Below, one piece after another: positions 63,829-64,000 of a DNA stretch of 64,000 bases. The translations under genes and the position numbers were made by a program. The notes beneath the pieces are model-generated. The model was not told the origin of the DNA and did no database searches. It was given only the letters and a program-made list of their open reading frames with translations. Location of the stretch: assembly GCA_013397455.1 (NCBI GenBank), contig VYZB01000274.1:670614-734613 (forward strand), in the 5' to 3' direction. This DNA is from Crotophaga sulcirostris (Eukaryota; Chordata; Aves; Cuculiformes; Crotophagidae). Numbering within the stretch: the stretch's first letter is position 1; each line of letters starts with the position of its first letter.

Positions 63829-64000
63829 TAAAATTTGTAGATGATACGAACACAGTCAGGATAGTAAGCTAAGGACCAGTTGTGAATAACTGTGGAAATA
63901 TCTCCTAAGAGTCATGCTTGAAGGACCAGGAAAGGAAATTCAATGTAGACAAAAGAAGAGGAAGGTATGTGCAAAAGAAGACACACAACACTTTACATGC
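63829..64000 (+). mobile_element. Probable old CR1 RT fragment, cut by window end
   Basis: Codons at 63831-63845 read KFVDD, followed by T, as in the KFADDT catalytic block of CR1 RT with Ala changed to Val. About 90 bases later KFNVDKRR appears, as in the conserved FNVDKC block that follows. Spacing and order fit a CR1 RT, but frames between them are broken. The assignment is moderate because the fragment is short and old. It continues beyond the window. Confidence 0.45.

Noticed and set aside
1..64000. CRISPR arrays, bacterial operons, tRNA or rRNA genes
   Set aside because: None seen. The repeats present are CR1, LTR and microsatellite sequence, and the composition and elements fit a bird nuclear genome.

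Overview
This window looks like non-coding DNA from a bird nuclear genome. It is AT-rich throughout. It has no long open reading frame, no operon-like gene packing and no rRNA or tRNA gene that I can recognise. Almost everything identifiable is decayed transposable element. CR1 non-LTR retrotransposons are the main interspersed repeat of birds and other sauropsids, and at least eight pieces are present. There are also endogenous-retrovirus LTRs of types I associate with avian genomes. Several CR1 tails end in repeats of an octamer, ATACTGTG. I would place the sample in neognath birds; anything finer, for example woodpeckers and relatives, is a guess.

Layout. 1-2877: AT-rich anonymous DNA with a purine tract. 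2878-3695: plus-strand CR1 with the reverse-transcriptase (RT) core missing but the reading frame kept. 3696-16170: anonymous DNA with simple repeats, a GC-richer patch at about 10500-10830, and two possible spliced exons at 12259-12337 and 12912-13057. 16171-18040: the longest CR1, minus strand, with most of RT and its C-terminal region. 20168-20272: short CR1 tail. 22545-23190: minus-strand CR1 endonuclease region. 28146-29228: older minus-strand CR1 with partial RT. 30373-30795: solo ERV LTR. 31590-33080: plus-strand CR1 material with the esterase end of ORF1, the endonuclease of ORF2, and a C-terminal piece of an older type. 36998-37067: CR1 tail only. 37068-60282: 23 kb in which I recognise almost nothing beyond simple repeats. 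60283-60797: minus-strand CR1 3' end. 61319-63525: an ERV LTR split by a second LTR-like insertion of about 1.2 kb. 63829-64000: probable old CR1 RT fragment cut by the window edge.

No host gene can be named. The best host-coding candidate is the 79-bp segment at 12259-12337. It has good splice sites on both sides and 25 open codons, but I do not recognise the protein. If it is real, the window is intronic. None of the element reading frames is intact, and nothing here amounts to a new defence, metabolic or mobile system. The most informative points are the history of the elements (nesting, the RT-less in-frame CR1, the ORF1 esterase remnant) and the exon candidates.
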